DNA from: Phycisphaerae bacterium
Lineage (GTDB): Bacteria > Planctomycetota > Phycisphaerae > UBA1845 > Fen-1342
Reading direction: 5' to 3'
NCBI GenBank assembly: GCA_022072445.1
Contig: JAJVHV010000034.1
Span: 21,891 to 85,890 of the forward strand
Length of the DNA stretch: 64,000 nucleotides
Numbering within the stretch: position 1 is the first letter of the stretch; every line of letters starts with the position of its first letter. Under the pieces are notes generated by a model. That model did not search any database, had not been told where the DNA came from, and saw only the letters and a program-made list of their open reading frames with translations. The translations under genes were made by a program, and so were the position numbers. Below, piece by piece: positions 53,501-61,348 of this stretch.

Positions 53501-54800
53501 GGTCAACGGCTATCAGGTTCTTCTCTTCGATGACGACCCCACGGACGATGTCAAGCGCGTGGTCTTTGTTTTCACGGACCCGCTCGACAGCGATACCGAT
53601 GGCGACGGCCTGCTCGATGGAATGGAGCACCTGTTCGGCACGAATCCCGCCTCGACCGACGGCGGCGTCGTCTACGACGACGACCTCGACGGCCTGCCGA
53701 ACCGGGTCGAGGAGAACGGCTGGCTGGCAACCATCAACGGCGTCGAACATCTTGTGTTCTCGAACCCCAATGATCCCGACAGCGACAACGACGGCCTGCC
53801 CGATTACATCGAGTGGCTGATCGGCACCAGCCCGTATTACTGGGAAGGACAGGTCGTCGATCCCGACATGCCGGCCCCCGGCGTCGACAGCGATGAGGAC
53901 GGCATCGACGACTACGACGAATGGGATGGAATCGTCCAGCCGCAGGACCTCGACGACCTCGCGTTTTGCGACATCGTCCCCAACTGCCAGGGCTACAAGC
54001 CGAACTCAGCCGCGTTCGGCACCGATCCGGTCGACGCTGATACCGACAACGACGGCATCAGCGACGGCGGCGAGCTGATCGACGGCTGGCGCGTGAAGCT
54101 CTACGGCGACCCCGCTGGCTATGAGGTGTTCAGCAATCCGTTCGAGCGCGACAGCGACAACGACGGCTGGCTCGACGGCCAGGAGCGCGCCGCCGGCACG
54201 GACCCCAACAAGGTCGATACCGACGGCGACGACACGGCCGACCCGGCCGAGGCGTCGCGCGTCGGAATCAACGGCGTTCGCAACCCGCTTCGTCCAGACC
54301 AGCGGGTTGCACTCCGATACCTGTTCCTTCATCCACTGAAATCGGGAGGAAAGCCTGGCAAGACATCGGGCAAGTTTTACTTCTGGCTTGGCGCGCGGAT
54401 GCCGAACGAATTGAACACGATCACCTGGGCACACAGTTGGGACGCGGACGACCTCCTCGGCTACCCGGCCTGCTCGGGGAACTTCGGCTGCCAGTGCACC
54501 ACCTGCGACGGCACCGCCGTGCAGCTCTACGATGGGTGCACCATGAACTTCAGCAATCTCCAATTCGCGGAGCGGAAGTTTATCCTGGCACACGGCGATA
54601 TTTTCTCAACCTACGGCGTTCTTTACATGCTCCCGAGTTGTGGCGGTTTCTCGTTCTTCTGGAACCCAGGCGGTCCGGGCGGCGAGTCCTTCACCGGCCC
54701 GGTTGTGCCCAAAACCGCTACCTACGACACCGGCCCGCAGCAGACAGGCAGCGGCGAGCCCATCGACCTCAGCATCGGCTACGCCATTCTGGTGGACTGA
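50562..54800 (+). CDS. Giant calcium-binding-repeat lipoprotein with IPT/TIG domain
   Basis: The 1412-residue protein begins with a probable lipoprotein signal (VTIGVSIAGCQD, Cys about 41). An IPT/TIG-like domain follows (about 54-142; LPARGPTLGGVEVTITGTNL). Two fields of thrombospondin type 3-like loops (DSDGDGLSDSDE, DTDGDGLNDRLE, DSDNDGLPDYIE, many more) lie at about 265-400 and 800-1250. Between them, about 405-690, is a Ser/Thr-rich beta region of alternating polar residues (SHTTQSSTTVAGHVDVKVYG) that looks like the membrane-inserting segment of aerolysin/binary-toxin-type pore formers, but no family is assigned. The Cys-rich end (CSGNFGCQCTTCDG) has no named domain. It overlaps the next gene by one base. 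Confidence 0.82.
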   Translation: MNRANPDRQHLGSPPRFHGWKRLMAVRAALTVTIGVSIAGCQDIGSLLQRTAPELTSTANVLPARGPTLGGVEVTITGTNLDLQPGTQVLFGAFRGGTVDVVSASELRVTTPPQGAGLVDVIIIAADGGVTLIPAGYEYVAVSAADGEIIGQLEQRFPGAPKLVSAVSLNNTQVLVTFNEPVGKGADDPTHFSIVHEEVNQEVGVLLVRSAEPGDDRTTVLLSSFSQNDVLYRLTVTDIQDMAGNPIAPPEILDNWAQTTFPGLAAPTFVDSDGDGLSDSDEQRGWQVTLLRTNGQAAQRGVTSSPTNPDTDGDGLNDRLEKDIGSDPRSGDTDADQVTDAEEWNDWLSDPLNQDTDGDSLSDSLDLYFLTSPTLADTDGDQLSDADEIIQRNRNPRISDLPVIGVEVGDISFQLDERYIYTDQFGRTQSVQETFSDTVQSEAARSHTTQSSTTVAGHVDVKVYGKGGYDLVKQGWFEVGGEVTFGGSLEHTWGGSDSSSTRLARTYNEAVNRGSQLTSVSNIQRETLGARLAAAVTLKSVGDIAFTVRDVEISVLRSDPKDRSRLIPVATLVPNASGAGYNLGPLTPERGPFIFQNSDIFPSLVEELMSAPESLVFKVANYNITDEFGRNFSFSGQEVVERTFTLILDYGDGSDRAYQVAAASRFDSAGRALGISVEDALHAIGFEQWEGEDPELGNPDDPNDPRPRRTDSAIVRSYGMRTVTRARDEGTPETFRALSRIRGVQDDFAPETDEPNKQNDGAFWATLYIKGKDSNDGPGAAATTDFDLFHLKAGNVYALAYVKDTDGDELNSREEFFSRSSDTSTDSDRDDLPDYLEIRGQWNEDGAGAWFVYTDRLPGGYAVRPAPSMNDSDEDTLLDDFEYALCRYGYDAGGDPPRERYVIGEYDADDDPADDEVIRWEDDGPDGLPYAFAPSDGLPNDWHRKIDSATGLPVQFPSNRASLDPRKKDTDEDGLSDDEEVNGYQVLLFDDDPTDDVKRVVFVFTDPLDSDTDGDGLLDGMEHLFGTNPASTDGGVVYDDDLDGLPNRVEENGWLATINGVEHLVFSNPNDPDSDNDGLPDYIEWLIGTSPYYWEGQVVDPDMPAPGVDSDEDGIDDYDEWDGIVQPQDLDDLAFCDIVPNCQGYKPNSAAFGTDPVDADTDNDGISDGGELIDGWRVKLYGDPAGYEVFSNPFERDSDNDGWLDGQERAAGTDPNKVDTDGDDTADPAEASRVGINGVRNPLRPDQRVALRYLFLHPLKSGGKPGKTSGKFYFWLGARMPNELNTITWAHSWDADDLLGYPACSGNFGCQCTTCDGTAVQLYDGCTMNFSNLQFAERKFILAHGDIFSTYGVLYMLPSCGGFSFFWNPGGPGGESFTGPVVPKTATYDTGPQQTGSGEPIDLSIGYAILVD

Positions 54801-56452
54801 TGAGGCGACCGGACGAACGGCTTCGGACGGCTTGCGTGTCGGCATTCGGCATACTCCTGCTGTGCGCGGGCTGCCCGCCTGTATTGACCGATTTTCCGCC
54901 GGTGACCGCACCCGAGCCGACCGCCTCGTCATCCGCCACGACTGACGAGTGCTCGCACTACGTCGAGTTATCCGACGGCCGCCTGATCTGCGTTGACACC
55001 CTGGTCGCGGTGTTGCTGGCAGGCGGCGCGCTCGACCAGGACGGCGACGGCATACCGAACCGGGCTGACGGCGACGTGGATGGCGACGGAATCCCCAACA
55101 AGACCGATCTCGACGTCGATGGCGACGGAGAGCCCAACAGCGCCGACGACGACGTGGACGGCGACGGCGCGCCGAACATCCTTGACGCCGACATCGACGG
55201 CGACCTGCTCCGTAATGACTGGGACCTCGACATGGACGGGGACGGCGCGATCAACTCGCTCGACGACGACGCCGACGGCGACGGACGGCGCAAACGCAGG
55301 CCGGCCCGCCCCAAGGGCGACCCGGAGGAGGCCGACGACCCGGATAATAAGGACAAGGACTGCGACCCCAAGGACCCGGACGGGTCGAAGGATTGCCCGC
55401 CGAAGACCCAAGAGACCACCGCGCCGCCTCACCCGGACGACATCCATGACGACTCGCCGGAGGATCCGGAGCAGGACCGCGGGCCGCAGCAGATTCCCGC
55501 CGATCGCGTGCTTTCCGACGTGCCGACGGACCCGATCGACCCGGACGACCCCGACGACCCGCCGGCGCACGACTTCGAGTGGCTGCTGGCCGATCCGCTG
55601 CCGTCCGAACGCCGCGCCGTGGCACAGGACGTCGCCGTGCTGCTCGACAAGCCAGCCGCGGAGGTGCAGGAGATTATCGACGAGATGGTCGAAGCCGATC
55701 CACAAGCCGAACCCGCCGAGGTGCTCGATGCGGTCGTCAACCAGTTGGAGGCCGCGGTGGAGCGCAACCCCGCCGACGACGACGGCCGCGACCCCGTGAT
55801 CGACTGGCCGGCCGTGCCCACGCATGCGGTGGAGGAATTCGACGAGCGGATCACGACCGTTCGCCGCATCGCGGTGGCCGAAGCCGACCCGCGGATCGGC
55901 GAGCTGACGGCGGCGACGAACCAGATTTTTGACCGCGTGAAGCCGGCCGATCGCCCGGTGGCCGTCGAAGTCGCGCTCGAGGTCTCAAAAGTAGTCGAGC
56001 AGCCCGACGTGAACGACAGTGTCGAGACCTCGCTCGACCTGATTGAGATCGCCGTGGAGCACGACACGCCCGTCGACGAGCTTCCGGCCATCGTCCCAAC
56101 GCTCGACGCGACTGCCCGCGAGCTGGTCACGGCTGACGACGCGATCGAGGTCGCCTGGCAGATCGTTGCCGAGTTGCATCGCGACTTCGATTCGTCCGAG
56201 GGCGCGACGTTTTCGCCGCTGGCGCTTCTGAAGGCGGTCGAGGCCATCGCTCAGGCGAGCGACAGCGGGACCGTCGACGAAGTCACGGAATCATCCCGCA
56301 ATGTCGCGACCGCCGCCGCGGCGCATGGCTTGAGCGAGCCGGTCAAAGTCGTCCAGGCCGTGGAACGCGCCGGCGGTGACCCGGCCGATGGGATCGACCC
56401 GGCGGAAGCCGAAGCGGCAGCGGCGATTGTCGAGGATGACGAGAGCGCCTAG
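54800..56452 (+). CDS. Acidic calcium-repeat lipoprotein
   Basis: The ATG overlaps the stop of the giant lipoprotein gene by one base (TGATG), so they are translated together. The 550 residues comprise a lipoprotein signal (GILLLCAGC), six or so DxDGDGxxN calcium loops (DVDGDGIPNKTD, DVDGDGAPNILD; about 75-155), a Pro/Asp/Lys-rich spacer (about 155-260), and a long helical acidic C-terminal part (about 260-550) of an unknown family. It may bind the giant partner on the cell surface; that is inferred from coupling only. Confidence 0.8.
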   Translation: MRRPDERLRTACVSAFGILLLCAGCPPVLTDFPPVTAPEPTASSSATTDECSHYVELSDGRLICVDTLVAVLLAGGALDQDGDGIPNRADGDVDGDGIPNKTDLDVDGDGEPNSADDDVDGDGAPNILDADIDGDLLRNDWDLDMDGDGAINSLDDDADGDGRRKRRPARPKGDPEEADDPDNKDKDCDPKDPDGSKDCPPKTQETTAPPHPDDIHDDSPEDPEQDRGPQQIPADRVLSDVPTDPIDPDDPDDPPAHDFEWLLADPLPSERRAVAQDVAVLLDKPAAEVQEIIDEMVEADPQAEPAEVLDAVVNQLEAAVERNPADDDGRDPVIDWPAVPTHAVEEFDERITTVRRIAVAEADPRIGELTAATNQIFDRVKPADRPVAVEVALEVSKVVEQPDVNDSVETSLDLIEIAVEHDTPVDELPAIVPTLDATARELVTADDAIEVAWQIVAELHRDFDSSEGATFSPLALLKAVEAIAQASDSGTVDEVTESSRNVATAAAAHGLSEPVKVVQAVERAGGDPADGIDPAEAEAAAAIVEDDESA

Positions 56453-56476
56453 GTCGTAATAACCGAGCCGCTACAT

Positions 56477-56551
56477 TGGGCCAGACGGGATTCGAACCCG
56501 CACTGCCAGGTTCTTAATACCTGTGCCTCTGCCGAATTGGGCTACTGGCCC
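56477..56551 (-). tRNA. tRNA with UAA anticodon (Leu by codon), short variable arm
   Basis: Acceptor GGGCCAG/CTGGCCC, D arm GCC/GGC with 12-base loop, anticodon stem CAGGT/ACCTG with loop ATTAAGA (anticodon TAA), variable GCAGT (5 bases), T arm GCGGG-TTCGAAT-CCCGT, discriminator A; 75 bases. The anticodon reads UUA, a leucine codon, but bacterial tRNA-Leu has a long variable arm. Charging identity is therefore uncertain. It lies beside the acidic lipoprotein gene on the opposite strand. Confidence 0.85.
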
Positions 56552-56709
56552 GGCATGCCGCGCGCCGCGGACACTCATCACAAACGTCGGATGCTCGCCA
56601 AGACACGTTCCGGCCGCCACGCGATCAGAAACCCATTATCGTAACCGGCCGACCGCAACACTGCGCAAATGCCTGTTCCCGCACAGGGTTACTTGCGACA
56701 ACAGCTTCA

Positions 56710-56796
56710 CTGTGGCACATCATATCGCTGGTGACGGGGGTGGTGATCTACGTGCCGCTCTATCACGCCTATCCCCCGCCCGGGCTGAGACTCTGA
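56710..56796 (+). pseudogene. Remnant of a DUF420 gene C-terminus
   Basis: The reading LWHIISLVTGVVIYVPLYHA followed by YPPPGLRL and TGA is clearly homologous to the last 28 residues of the SCO1-DUF420 fusion at 50235-50318 (LWLYVSVTGVVIYVLLYHAY, PPPGLRL). It has one extra codon and several silent changes, so it is a diverged relative, not a fresh copy. No start or upstream part is found between it and the tRNA at 56551. Confidence 0.8.
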
Positions 56797-56948
56797 ATTA
56801 TCATCCACAATCGTCCGGACCGGCACGGCGGGAGTGGGGCGGCTAAACGTCACGGAACAACCGCGCACGGACCGGAACGCGAATTCGTCGGAATGCTCAC
56901 AAGTCTTGAATAGCAATGAACTTGAGGGAATGGATAGGAAGTCTAGAG

Positions 56949-57022
56949 TGGGCGTTACAGGACTCGAACCTGTGACCTCATCCGTGTGAAGGATGCGCTC
57001 TAGCCAACTGAGCTAAACGCCC
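56949..57022 (-). tRNA. tRNA-Val (CAC)
   Basis: Acceptor GGGCGTT/AACGCCC, D arm GCTC/GAGC, anticodon stem CATCC/GGATG with loop TTCACAC (anticodon CAC), T arm ACAGG-TTCGAGT-CCTGT, discriminator A, no encoded CCA. Close relative of tRNA-Val(GAC) at 45202. Confidence 0.96.
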
Positions 57023-57065
57023 AAATCAGCCGCTTCGCGTATCATCCCGCCCGCCGCGCCGCACG

Positions 57066-58106
57066 TCAAGGACCACGCGCCGTCAGGCCGCCGCGCTCGA
57101 TCGCACGCACGTCGCTCAGCAGCCGCTCCCAGTCGAACGCCGGTCCGGGGTCGTTGCGCTCGGTCGTAATGTGATAGTGCCCCAGAATGCCCTGAAACGC
57201 CTCGAGTGTCGCCGCCGGCAGCTCGCCGCTGTACGCCCGCCCATCGGCGCCGCGCGGCACGTCCAGCCGGATCAGCGGAAACGTCCGCCGCAGAGCCGCC
57301 GTCAACCGGGCCAGCGTCTCATATTGCTGCGGCGTAAAATCGACCTGCTCCCAGAGCGTGCCGTGGATGCGCCCGCGAACCGGCCGGTTGCGTGCCGCGT
57401 AGAACGGACCGGCCCCGCGAATGCCCGTCTCGCCGAACTCCGCCGGAATCGCGAGCCGCAGGCGCCCGCCTTCGCGAACGTACCAGCGGCGCTTCTGATG
57501 CGCGTCGGCGGCGCGGTCTTTCGGCGAATAGACGCCGATCTGCGCGATTTCGACGCCGATGGAGCGCGCGTTGGTGCTTCGGCCGTGCCAGGCCGTGTCG
57601 CGCAGGTCGAGCGTCTGATAGAGCGTGCCGTCGACGTCGAGCAGAAAGTGCGCCGAAAGCACGCGCTCGTCCTGGAGAATGCGAAAGCAGCGCCGGCTGA
57701 AACCGCAGGCGTCATAATGAACCACGAGCTTGTCGATCGACGTGCGCAACGCATCGAACCCGATCGTCGGGTCGTTGTCGGCCCAGGCCCGGCCCGGAGC
57801 ATAACGTTCACCCGCCGGACCGCTGGTGGCGAACACCGGCCCCGGCACATACGCGTTGTATCCGCCAGGATCGGTCCACAGCACGACCGGCGCGCCGACG
57901 TACACGTGCTTGCCGCCGACGATGATCTCCTGCCCCGGATGCCGCGGCTCGTCGCTGGGTTCGTGCGGCGGCGGAGTCGTGCCGCGCGTACACGCTGCGA
58001 TCAGCACCGCGCCGGCCAGGGCTGCGGCGAGCGCGGCGCCACACCGCGTCCGCCGCGCGGCGAGCGCGCTCGTCGGCCTCCCTGCCGGTGCCCGCAACAC
58101 GCGCAC
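57066..58106 (-). CDS. N-acetylmuramoyl-L-alanine amidase, lipoprotein
   Basis: The GTG at 58106 gives 346 residues with a long basic N region and a lipobox (VLIAAC, Cys 39). The amidase_2 (AmiD/T7 lysozyme-like) domain has the zinc ligands in KLVVHYDACGF, LGHYHITTERNDPGPAFDW (His and Asp), and fold pieces AHFLLDVDGTLYQTLDLRDTAWHG and SIGVEIAQIG. It probably trims peptidoglycan or recycles muropeptides from the inner face of the outer membrane. A few residues differ from E. coli AmiD (GFSRRCF insertion). It follows the BNR-propeller gene by 3 bases on the same strand. Confidence 0.88.
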   Translation of the reverse strand: MRVLRAPAGRPTSALAARRTRCGAALAAALAGAVLIAACTRGTTPPPHEPSDEPRHPGQEIIVGGKHVYVGAPVVLWTDPGGYNAYVPGPVFATSGPAGERYAPGRAWADNDPTIGFDALRTSIDKLVVHYDACGFSRRCFRILQDERVLSAHFLLDVDGTLYQTLDLRDTAWHGRSTNARSIGVEIAQIGVYSPKDRAADAHQKRRWYVREGGRLRLAIPAEFGETGIRGAGPFYAARNRPVRGRIHGTLWEQVDFTPQQYETLARLTAALRRTFPLIRLDVPRGADGRAYSGELPAATLEAFQGILGHYHITTERNDPGPAFDWERLLSDVRAIERGGLTARGP

Positions 58107-58109
58107 TGG

Positions 58110-59240
58110 TCAGCCCCGCGTGTCGAATCGGACGCAGAAGATCGGCGGCAGATGCGTCGAGACGCATTGCCAGGAATCGCTCTGATTCTCCGACACCCAC
58201 AATGAGCCCGTCGTGCTGCCGAACGCGAGCCGATCGCCGCCGCGATCGACGTCGAGCGCGTGGCGGAACACGAGGTCGTAGGCGTGTTCCTGCGGCAGCC
58301 CGCCGGTCAACGTCTCGAACGTGCGCCCGCCGTCGCGCGTCCGCGTCACCACGACTTTGCCGGCGACCGGAAAGCGCTTCTCGTCTTTCGTGGCCGGCAC
58401 GAACCACGCGGTGCGCGCGTCGCGCGGATGAACCGCGACTGCAAACCCGAACGCCGACGGCTGCACGCCCGTGCACTCGCTCCACGATTCGCAGCCGTTC
58501 GTGCTGACGAAAATGCCATTGTGATGCTGCGCCCAGAACGTGTCGGGCGCCGCCGCGCACTGCACGACACGGTGCGGATCTTGAATGTTCGGATCGAACG
58601 TCCGCTCCGGCGGCATGTACTCGGCGCGCATGCCCGTCGCCGTACAACGCCACGTCGCACCGCCATCGCTCGACTGCCACACTCCGCCGCACGACACGCC
58701 GACGGTGACGCGGCGTGAGTCGCGCGGGTCGACGCAGACGGAGTGAATGCCCGGATAGTCGTATCCGCCGCCGAACCACTCGCCGCGTTCGGGTCTGTCC
58801 CACAGCGCCCGGACGATGCTCCACGACGTGCCGCGATCGTCGGACTTGAACAGCCCGCCCGGCAGCGTTCCGCACCAGAGCGTGCCGGGCCGGTCGTCGC
58901 CGCCGGCCTCGAGCGACCAGATCAGCTCGAGATTCCACGGGATCGGCCGGTTGTTGTTCATCGGGTTCGGCGGGTCCTGGTAGCCCGAGGGCTTCAACGG
59001 ATAGGCCGGCGCGGCGATTTCAGTCCACGTCTCGCCGCCGTCGCCCGAGCGATGCAGCTTGCTGCCGAAGTGACCATGCCCCAGCGCGGCGTAGAGGGCT
59101 CCGTCGCGCCGGTCGGGCAGAAGCATAGGCACCTGATCGCCCAGAAACGCCGCTCGCGCAATGCGCCAGGCGCCGGCGCCGCCGCCGCGCTCAACGGTGA
59201 ACAGCCCTTTGCGCGTTCCGACGAAGAACCGATCTCCCAC
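58110..59240 (-). CDS. BNR/Asp-box beta-propeller protein (sialidase-like fold)
   Basis: GGAGGTGAG precedes the GTG at 59238-59240. The 376-residue protein has a run of Asp-box/VPS10-like repeats, recognisable as SGDGGETWTEI, SDDRGTSWSIV, SSDGGATWRC, STNGCESWSEC, TRDGGRTFETL and SENQSDSWQC, which predict a seven-bladed propeller. The start FFVGTRKGLFTVERG is typical of a family annotated 'glycosyl hydrolase' or 'exo-alpha-sialidase', but the arginine triad of true sialidases is not evident. No export signal, so probably cytoplasmic. In other genomes this family is often next to a MoaD/ThiS-like gene, as it is here (59455-59724). Confidence 0.85.
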   Translation of the reverse strand: MGDRFFVGTRKGLFTVERGGGAGAWRIARAAFLGDQVPMLLPDRRDGALYAALGHGHFGSKLHRSGDGGETWTEIAAPAYPLKPSGYQDPPNPMNNNRPIPWNLELIWSLEAGGDDRPGTLWCGTLPGGLFKSDDRGTSWSIVRALWDRPERGEWFGGGYDYPGIHSVCVDPRDSRRVTVGVSCGGVWQSSDGGATWRCTATGMRAEYMPPERTFDPNIQDPHRVVQCAAAPDTFWAQHHNGIFVSTNGCESWSECTGVQPSAFGFAVAVHPRDARTAWFVPATKDEKRFPVAGKVVVTRTRDGGRTFETLTGGLPQEHAYDLVFRHALDVDRGGDRLAFGSTTGSLWVSENQSDSWQCVSTHLPPIFCVRFDTRG

Positions 59241-59374
59241 GACTCACCTCCCGCGCGGCTCGCGCCGACACGCCAAAAACCATCATCCGCCCGATAGAGC
59301 GTCGATTCGCCTCATTCATCCGCATGGCGTGGAACCGCTAACAGAACCCACTACGCCCGTCGAGGGTTCAGCCG

Positions 59375-59394
59375 CCCCGCACTCGCGTGCGGGG
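59375..59394. repeat. Covarying hairpin CCCCGCAC-TCGC-GTGCGGGG
   Basis: Same loop and 3' flank (GGGGTTCGGAT) as the hairpins of the array at 35158, 35360 and 35538, but one base pair changed from T-A to G-C. The compensating change supports a real structure. It lies in the 214-base gap between the propeller and MoaD-like genes. Confidence 0.75.
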
Positions 59395-59454
59395 TTCGGA
59401 TCGGCGCCCCTATCCGCATGCAGCCGCGCCGATGCATCATCTGCCGAGACGCGA

Positions 59455-59724
59455 TCATCCGCCCGAAAGCGCCTGCATCACAAAGACCTCCGCATCGGCG
59501 GCGACCGCGTCGCTCAAACCGCTGCGATCCCGGATCGGCCGGCCGTTGACGAAGATCGTCACGTGCCGCCGGACGCCGCCCTGATCGTCGAGAACGTAGC
59601 CGCGCGCCCGCGGATTGCCGGCGAACACGGCCTCGAGCACGGCCAGCACGGTCGCGCCCGGCGCATCCGCGATGGGACACTGCACGTGTCGCTGAAGGTT
59701 CTGCGTGAAAGTAACGCGCGGCAT
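59455..59724 (-). CDS. MoaD/ThiS-family ubiquitin-like protein
   Basis: From the ATG at 59722-59724 the product has 89 residues with the beta-grasp fold of MoaD/ThiS: VTFTQNLQRHVQCPIADAPGATVLAVLEAVFAGNPRARGYVLDDQG, VTIFVNGRPIRDRSGLSDAVAADAEVFVMQALSGG, ending in the Gly-Gly needed for thiocarboxylation or conjugation. MoaE, ThiF/MoeB or ThiG are not nearby, so it is not clearly in molybdopterin or thiamine synthesis. The Asp-box propeller gene lies downstream on the same strand, a pairing I recall from many unrelated genomes. It may donate sulfur or be conjugated to that protein. Confidence 0.88.
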   Translation of the reverse strand: MPRVTFTQNLQRHVQCPIADAPGATVLAVLEAVFAGNPRARGYVLDDQGGVRRHVTIFVNGRPIRDRSGLSDAVAADAEVFVMQALSGG

Positions 59725-60028
59725 CCTCTTCGGCCCTGGCTGACGACACCGGCCATAGGATGAGCCCCGCCCTGCCATCCGTCAATGTGGGAGTGCACCG
59801 GTGGTGCCACGTCGGACTCACGTATCCATGACAAAGCGCTCCCTGTCACGGCGCGCGCCGTGAATCTCAATTCTTCCCCCGGTGCGCTCGGAGGGGGAAG
59901 AAGCCGTTCCACGTATCCATTCGGCCTCGCGCTGCCGACGCGGGCCTACGATGTCGCATTCGAGCGGCGGCTCACGTAGCGTGACGGCCTTGTTGCCAGG
60001 CGCGACCCCAGCTCAGGCCAACACGACT
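59725..60028. other. 304-base non-coding stretch
   Basis: No gene is supported. CACGTATCCAT occurs twice (about 59818 and 59910), and GGAGTGCACCGG at 59789 is a partial copy of the dispersed element family. The right edge is the end of the transposase remnant. Confidence 0.4.
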
Positions 60029-60450
60029 TCAACCTGCAACACTCGATGCGACTTCGGCGCCAATGGCTTTCGCCGCCGGAGCCGAATGCTCGCTGCCCGG
60101 CGTGCCTGGCGGCCTGGGCTCGGCCTGGGCCGGGTCGATCCGCACGGGCACCAAGCGGAACGCTTCCTGCTTCCACAACATTCGAACCGCGTCTTCCAGC
60201 ATGCGGCGGGCGACGGCGACGATGGCCACCTGCTTGCCGCGGCGAAACGCGATACGCTTGAACAGTGCTTCATAAACAGGCACGCGCCGCACGGCGGTCC
60301 AGGCCGCTTCGCTCAGCACGTGCCGCAAGTGCGCCGAGCCGCGATGCGTGATTCCGCCGGAGGAGTGCTTATGGTTGCTGTCGCGAACGACGGGCACCAG
60401 GCCGGCGTAGTTGGCGACCGCCGAGCGGCTCTTGAAGCGTTTCAGACCGC
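60029..60450 (-). pseudogene. IS110-family transposase remnant (C-terminal part)
   Basis: The reading RFKSRSAVANYAGLVPVVRD followed by SNHKHSSGGITHRGSAHLRHVLSEAAW and RGKQVAIVAVARRMLEDAVRMLWK is the C-terminal transposase_20 part of IS110/IS116/IS902 elements. The N-terminal DEDD catalytic part is gone: an in-frame TGA lies just above 60450 and nothing homologous continues. The C-terminal 30 residues differ from typical members. It is inactive by itself and marks past mobile-element activity next to the RHS cassettes. Confidence 0.85.
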
Positions 60451-60505
60451 GTCACCTTCTGGCACTCACCCGTCGTCGTGCTCACACGATAGGGCGTAGC
60501 TCAGC

Positions 60506-61261
60506 TCACGCTCCTCGCAGCGCCCAGGTGATACACATCTGGATGACATTGAAGCACAAGTGTGCTGCACTCACGATAAGAAGATCGCCGCATGCGACGA
60601 AGGCAACGCTGAGCACTAGGGACAACACGAAGGCGGCGAACGCATAGCGCACGTTGCCATAGACAAGATGCGTGAGGCCGAATAGCGCGGAGTTCAGCAG
60701 AATCGCGCCAAGCCACGTCCCCGACAGGCGCCGCAAGCGCGTCATCAGCAGACCACGAAACAAGAACTCCTCCCCGGGAACCGAGCAGAGGAAGAGAGCC
60801 AACAGCGGCAGCACTGGGTGCGAACTGGCGTGTGAGAGCGGCGACACGGCCCGCGCGGGTTCCAGGCGCAGTCCCGCCGCGCGCGTGATCAGATTGAACG
60901 CCAAGCCGACACACCACGTGGCAAGCAGCGCGCCCGCTGTCGTTGCGGCGACCCAGACAGCACACCGCGAGAACCCGCTGCGCCTGAGACCCAGTGTTCT
61001 CAGGGGAAGGCGCTCGCCGCGCGTAATCGCGGCCGCTACCAGAATCAACACGCTTGACGTCGCGGCTCGCCCAATCGCGAGCGCCAACTGATCGTCGGGA
61101 ACTACGTCCGCCGGTATGCGCCACACGAGCCACGGTTCGACGTAGTAGCCCAGGATCGCAAAGAGCGTTGTGCCGAGCACGACGTCGAGAGCGGCGCTCT
61201 TTGCCGTCTGTTGCTCGGATGTGATGGGGGACAGCAGTGCGAGCGGTGGCGCCATGCTCAT
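60506..61261 (-). CDS. CPBP-family intramembrane metalloprotease (CAAX-type)
   Basis: The 251-residue membrane protein has about seven hydrophobic segments and the three motifs of CPBP/Abi proteases: CSVPGEEFLFRGLLMTRL (EExxxR), LFGLTHLVYGN (FxxxH) and SAAHLCFNVIQ (HxxxN). Members cleave prenylated or other membrane-near substrates, process bacteriocin precursors or confer bacteriocin immunity. It lies downstream of two RHS modules on the same strand, 87 bases from the nearest, so a role in processing or protection is possible. Start by ATG at 61259-61261; a second ATG is two codons in. Confidence 0.87.
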   Translation of the reverse strand: MSMAPPLALLSPITSEQQTAKSAALDVVLGTTLFAILGYYVEPWLVWRIPADVVPDDQLALAIGRAATSSVLILVAAAITRGERLPLRTLGLRRSGFSRCAVWVAATTAGALLATWCVGLAFNLITRAAGLRLEPARAVSPLSHASSHPVLPLLALFLCSVPGEEFLFRGLLMTRLRRLSGTWLGAILLNSALFGLTHLVYGNVRYAFAAFVLSLVLSVAFVACGDLLIVSAAHLCFNVIQMCITWALRGA

Positions 61262-61348
61262 CAGGCGACGCCTTCATGACCAACCGGCAAGCAGCCGATA
61301 GTCGGGCGATGCTCCGATCTACACCAGCGGCCTTCAAAGCCCGTAATC

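Noticed and set aside
59281..59300. Possible second MoaD gene end
   Set aside because: A 12-base identity to the end of the MoaD-like gene is too short, and no beta-grasp sequence precedes it.
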